Positions 59,308-64,000 of a stretch of DNA of 64,000 bases are shown piece by piece. Made by a program: the position numbers and the translations under genes. The DNA is taken from NCBI GenBank assembly GCA_013396655.1, contig WBMV01001015.1, forward strand, positions 1,590,109 to 1,654,108, written 5' to 3'. The notes under the pieces are model-generated. The model ran no database searches and was not told where the DNA came from. It was given only the letters and a program-made list of their open reading frames with translations. This stretch comes from Campylorhamphus procurvoides. Lineage: Eukaryota > Chordata > Aves > Passeriformes > Dendrocolaptidae. Position 1 is the stretch's first letter. Each line of letters starts with the position of its first letter.

Positions 59308-62300
59308 CTATAAGAGGAGACAAGGGTCTTAAGTGAATAATCAGCTACTTAAAACATCAGCTAGAGAGACCATCAACTAAACAAATATCAAAACGAAAAA
59401 ATATCCTATCTATTAATTGAATTTCTGCTCTTCAGATTCACCAGTGCAAACTCATGTGCCTCCTATGCAACCACATGTACAATCAAGCTTGGCAAACTAG
59501 TGAAGAACACCAGTTTCCCTACAAGAACTGCTCTGTCGCTTATCTAACCACATTTCCCAAACAGGACTTGCCCAAAACATTTTTCTGTATCCCAAAAATT
59601 CAAACTTTTGTCTATCACTTGAAAGAAGAACAAAGCCCTAGGATAAGATAGATACATACACATACATGTGCACACACACTCATGCACATAATGCAGAACT
59701 CCAAAGATGACCTAGAATGAAGGGAGGACAGAGACAACGGAGAAAGCCGGCCTTCACAGAGCCACGTCTTTGATGCCAAAGACTGTACGTTTCTCCACAG
59801 AATGCTTCTTTCAGAGAATGACGTACTTGTTTAATTCACAAGCTAGTAGCGTGCAACTCTCAGTACAAAGCTTTAAATGGTTGCTACATGATGAACAACA
59901 AGTTATCTGGGAAAAGCACAATGTTTTAATACCACGCAGTTTAAAAAAAAAAAAGAAAGAAAAAACACCCAAAACCAAATCAAAAAGTTGAACTTAAATG
60001 CCGTGACTGCACTAGTTTCTATGTTAGAAAACAAAACTAGTTTCCCTGAAGTAACAATCATCATTGAAATGTAAAACAACCTTCTTCCACTTACTAAACT
60101 AAAACTACTATCCACACACAAAGGAGGCTACTGGAAATTCATGTAACTTATTGAAGTCCAGCAATACGGACTGACAACTGAACCTGACTACCATGTTGCT
60201 GCTACAGAAAAGACACTCCTACTTCCCTCCTTCATCCATCCCTGTGGCAGGCATCTCCCTGGGGTAAGGTGGGATTTCTAAATCTATTACTAGCACATTC
60301 ACCAGGCTTGAAGCAGAAGTTCACAGGGTACAGAAGTAAGGTGATCTTACAGAAGGAAGGGATCTTTAGACTGACTTAACTGGGTAGCCAGAGCCCCAAA
60401 GGTGGTGCCTCACCATATGCAGCAAAGCTGACTAGATCCTACTCCTGCCAAAGGAGATAGTTCTCCTTCCAAACATTGAGGCAACCGTGACTTTAAAAAA
60501 ATCAGGCTCCCCAAAGTAGGTCCCACTAGCCCATACAGGCACACAAAGCTCACCACCATGTGAGGGAATGGCAGGATAGTGATAGTGCCTTTCTGGCAGC
60601 AGGACAACCTCATCTACTATAACCACCCATGAAGACGTGAGGCTACATACACAGACTGCCTTTAGGAAACCTGGAAAGAGCATGCAAAATTTCAGCACAT
60701 CCAGTTCTCAGCCTCTTCCTCATCCCAAGCATAAAACAAAATAGTGGCTAGAAAACAAGGTCTGAAGTCAATAACAGCACTCTTAACCGCGGGAACTGAT
60801 TATTATGGGTCTTTTTCTCAGTGTCTGGGATGAAAGGAGGGGAGGGGGTAAAACACACAAAGTAGAAGATACCCAAAAACTGAAAAGGAGCCAAAAGTCC
60901 GCACTTAAGAGCTAGTATTAAATCACTTAAGGCTTTCACATCCCTGCACATCAGCACACTCTCCCTTGTATTTCTAAAGTCTCATCTCCAGGAAATATAA
61001 CACATACCAAGTACAACCAGCTGTCCCCAGAAAAACAGAGCTGTAAGTAGTGAGCACTGTGGATTTCAAAGCAAGACATGCATGAATGCTTTCTGCATTA
61101 ATTAAGTAATCCACTCAAGTGTAGACTGTGCTTCTAAAAGCACACCATTTGGGACTCTGTGCTTCACGCAGTACATTTTAGGAAGTCATCCTTGACAGAC
61201 TGTTTGTAAAACCTAGGAAAAAAAATCCACATTTGGCAAACAGGCTCTGCCTTACTAAAACAATTCAGATCACTCACATTACCCTTATCCTGCCTGCTAC
61301 TTTATCTACTTTTCACTGGTTTTCCACGACCATAAAGCTGCAGTACACCTCACCTTCAGAGTGTCAACTTGAAAGTAATAGAGTTTAAGAGCTGGAAACA
61401 CAGCTGAGATGGTGCTGTATCTCCCAGCATCAACACACTGCTTCCCTTTTCCCTCCTCCCATACTACAACTATCACTTCCTAGGTACACTCCAACCTCTT
61501 GATAGTCTAGCAGCTGGTTCTGATTTTTTTTGGTCACTATCCAGGAAAAAATTGTGAACACCTTATCTATTTCTAGGAACAGAATCGGTCAGTACGGAAA
61601 AGAACTCTTCACCCTCATTCAAAATGCACAATCTTGTTTTTTTTAAGGTAAAATGAGCAGGAAATCCTCTTGACAGAAAACACACACTAAGTTGTCACAC
61701 ACACACACACACACACACACCTTCCACCATGTCAGGCATCTTTCGTGTAGTTGTGTTTCCAAAAAGGAAAGTAAAAATTCAAGTCATCAGACTTAAGAAC
61801 CAAAACTATGTGTTCTTTTGCTAAGTATGTATTAAGATGAGTAAGGAAATGAAGCCTTTTCTTACCCTCTTATTTCAGCTTCAACTCAGATTTTAATTTT
61901 CTTCCAGTATTTCTGAAAGAGATCCCCCTTCTTCCATTTTCTATACCAGCAAAGAAAGGTGCTAAAACCAGTAGGGATAGGAGCCAAATCCACTCCCCTT
62001 CAAACATCACTGGAATTTTTTTAGCGCTGTGAAAACACAGATACTGCAAGGCTACATCCAGGTTAAGAATCCAGGTGGGGGGAAAAAAAACAAAACAAAA
62101 CAAAAAAACATTCTCTATGACTTTATTTTCCTGCTCTTCAGACAAAACCCATTGGATCATATCATTCATCTCTTATGTTGCGTTAGACCAGAATCAGACT
62201 TCATCCTTTACATTTAGATGTGAGAATTCTGACCAATCTATTTAGGTAAGAAAATACTCAGACTGTAGTGGAGGCATCCTCAAATAAATTCACTAGCAAA

Positions 62301-64000
62301 TACCACAGAAAATGGGAACAAAAAGGATATCCAGTTCAGAGGAACGAAACAAAACAAGAAAAATACCAAAACCCTCACCAATTATAAAACCAGTTGCAGT
62401 ATGCACATAAGCAGCAATTTGAGTACCAAGAAAATAATCGTTTTCAGTAGCTCCATGCCTAGTGTTATCACTGGATTTATTAACTGAAGGCATTGCTTAG
62501 ACTGACTCGGATCTCAAGCTGTGCTCACTTTAAACTTTTTTCCCTTAAGGGGGCAATCATAAGTTCTCTCCCTCCTTCTCAGCTGCATATTTTTATGAAA
62601 TATTCAAGAATTCAATGTGTTCAGCACCACCTCCTCTTTCAAGTTTGGATTAAATTGGCAAAACTGCAACAGTGAAGGGAGATAAACATGTTTTTGGTTT
62701 CCTAGGAAACCAGACTAAAACAGAACTCCAGAACTCATTTCTTGATAATATTTATTCAAAATATTACTCAACTTCAAGTTCATAAAAAACAAAAACAAAA
62801 AAAACCAACTCAACAACAAGGAAAACTAAATTACAAGAACAAAACCACAAAACATCCAATCCCATTATCTAATGGTTTTCCCCAAAGGTAAGCCACTGAA
62901 CCAATCCTGCGCTATGCTGCAGCTGCCATGTCCCCTCACTGCAGACCAGCAGTCAGTCCTGCTGCTATACCAGCCCATCTCTCTCCTCTCCAAAGCAGCC
63001 TGGATGTTGTCAAACCCACGTTTCACAAGTCCCACTACTGAGAACCCACTGTATCATGCAGAAGTTACTGAGCAAACATGCACACATCGAACTACACAAA
63101 CAAGACATTTTAACTTCTACAGCATCTCTACCCAGAAAATTAACAGAACATAAAGACCAGAGGAAGCCTCTAATACAACTTGATATGAGCTGGAAAATGT
63201 ATCTAAAGGCCTTCAAGTCTTTTCTGTGCTAAATGATCTTGTTCTTCATAGTTTTTACCTTAATTATTTTCCTTATGTATTTGTTATGAATCAAATGAAC
63301 CCATGTTCCTGTCTGCTAACTATCATAGAACAAAAGAACCAGGACTGGATTAGACAAGCAAAAAATCAAAGTACACTAGGGTCCAAAAATAAATATTTAA
63401 GAGATGCTCACTGAGGGCAATCTGTACAGAAAAGTTCTGCTCTTCTGTTAAGAAATTTTTAAGAATTCAGGAAGAATGGAGACACGCTTTCTGCTGCCTC
63501 AAAAAAATGCAGATGCATAACCTCTACAAGACCAACTAGAATTATCGTAATTGATATATTAATGAAATTATGATGTATTAAACAAGAATTTATTAATTCC
63601 ACAGTACTTGGAAAGTATTTTAGCTTTTTCATTATTTTATTATAATTTTTTTAATCAAATGTAAATTACTCTTAGTATTTTTAAAAAATTGTCCTGTCTT
63701 GGAAGGCTTAAACGAGTAACCCCTAAATTTAAGGGTCACAAAACATCAGACATGCAGAAGGGAGAAAGAAAAAATTAGCATATGCTTTTAATTGAAATGC
63801 AAGAGCCTCAAAAGTCCTGAAGCAAAAGTTGTTTTGTCACTTTCTCTTCTTTGTGCTTGGAATTAACAAAATCAAAAGGCTTTAGAGCATAATTTGACAG
63901 AATTAAAGAAAAAGTTATCTTTCAGAATGCTAAAAAAAGCCTGACAATCGAACACACATAGCATTTATCAGTTATCTACAGTTTTCCTTTATGAAATTTG
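59308..64000 (-). other. UBR5: UBR5 5' intron, unfinished at the right edge
   Basis: At least 4.7 kb of AT-rich sequence upstream of exon w1. I looked for the exon coding the UBA domain and the acidic SESYLPG stretch that should precede w1 and did not find it, so it lies past 64000. It contains the CA microsatellite and A-rich runs near 62080-62110 and 62787-62860. Confidence 0.7.
61696..61720. repeat. (CA)12 microsatellite
   Basis: Uninterrupted CA dinucleotide run in the unfinished 5' intron of UBR5. Confidence 0.95.

Noticed and set aside
59308..64000. Search for the UBA-domain exon of UBR5
   Set aside because: No minus-strand segment here reads as the expected UBA helices or the acidic stretch before exon w1, so those exons are taken to lie outside the window.

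Overview
The window is vertebrate, most likely avian, nuclear DNA. It is AT-rich with long introns, and it carries two CR1 LINE fragments, the dominant retroposon of birds and reptiles. Its only confident gene is the 3' four fifths of UBR5 (EDD/hHYD), a giant HECT-type E3 ubiquitin ligase, on the minus strand. I recovered 52 coding exons from 59307 down to a stop codon at 9505-9507. They code for about 2,550 residues, from shortly after the N-terminal UBA domain to the C-terminus. All junctions were checked by reading phase, and 50 of 51 join in frame with no adjustment. The exons for the first roughly 245 residues, including the UBA domain, and the UBR5 promoter must lie beyond 64000.

Layout from left to right. 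Bases 1-270 are a CR1 reverse transcriptase fragment. Bases 2080-2960 are a GC- and CpG-rich island with a 23-bp minisatellite broken by a 12-N assembly gap. On its minus strand there is a possible first coding exon (ATG at 2731, GT donor after 2696). Conserved synteny suggests RRM2B, the gene just downstream of UBR5 in mammals, but nothing in the 12 codons proves it. Bases 2961-8560 are intergenic, with an AT/CA microsatellite and a MIR-like SINE remnant. The UBR5 3' UTR runs from 9504 to about 8557 with two AATAAA signals. From 9505 to 59307 are the UBR5 exons and introns, and from 59308 to the end is one unfinished UBR5 intron.

In protein order the window's exons encode an acidic linker, an RCC1-like beta-propeller region with basic nuclear localisation stretches, a helical region, the UBR zinc-binding box, a long helical scaffold interrupted by acidic Ser/Glu/His-rich loops, an Arg-Glu-rich linker, the MLLE (PABC) peptide-binding domain, and the HECT catalytic domain with its catalytic cysteine codon at 9601-9603.

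I found no new biological system. The observations most worth checking are: three introns with the rare GC-AG splice pair, all with a GCAAGT donor; a one-base frame break at an exon junction near 48532; tandem acceptors 18 bases apart that would include or skip six residues; a CR1 insertion ending 40 bases from a UBR5 acceptor; and a p53-site-like 20-mer in the putative RRM2B first intron.
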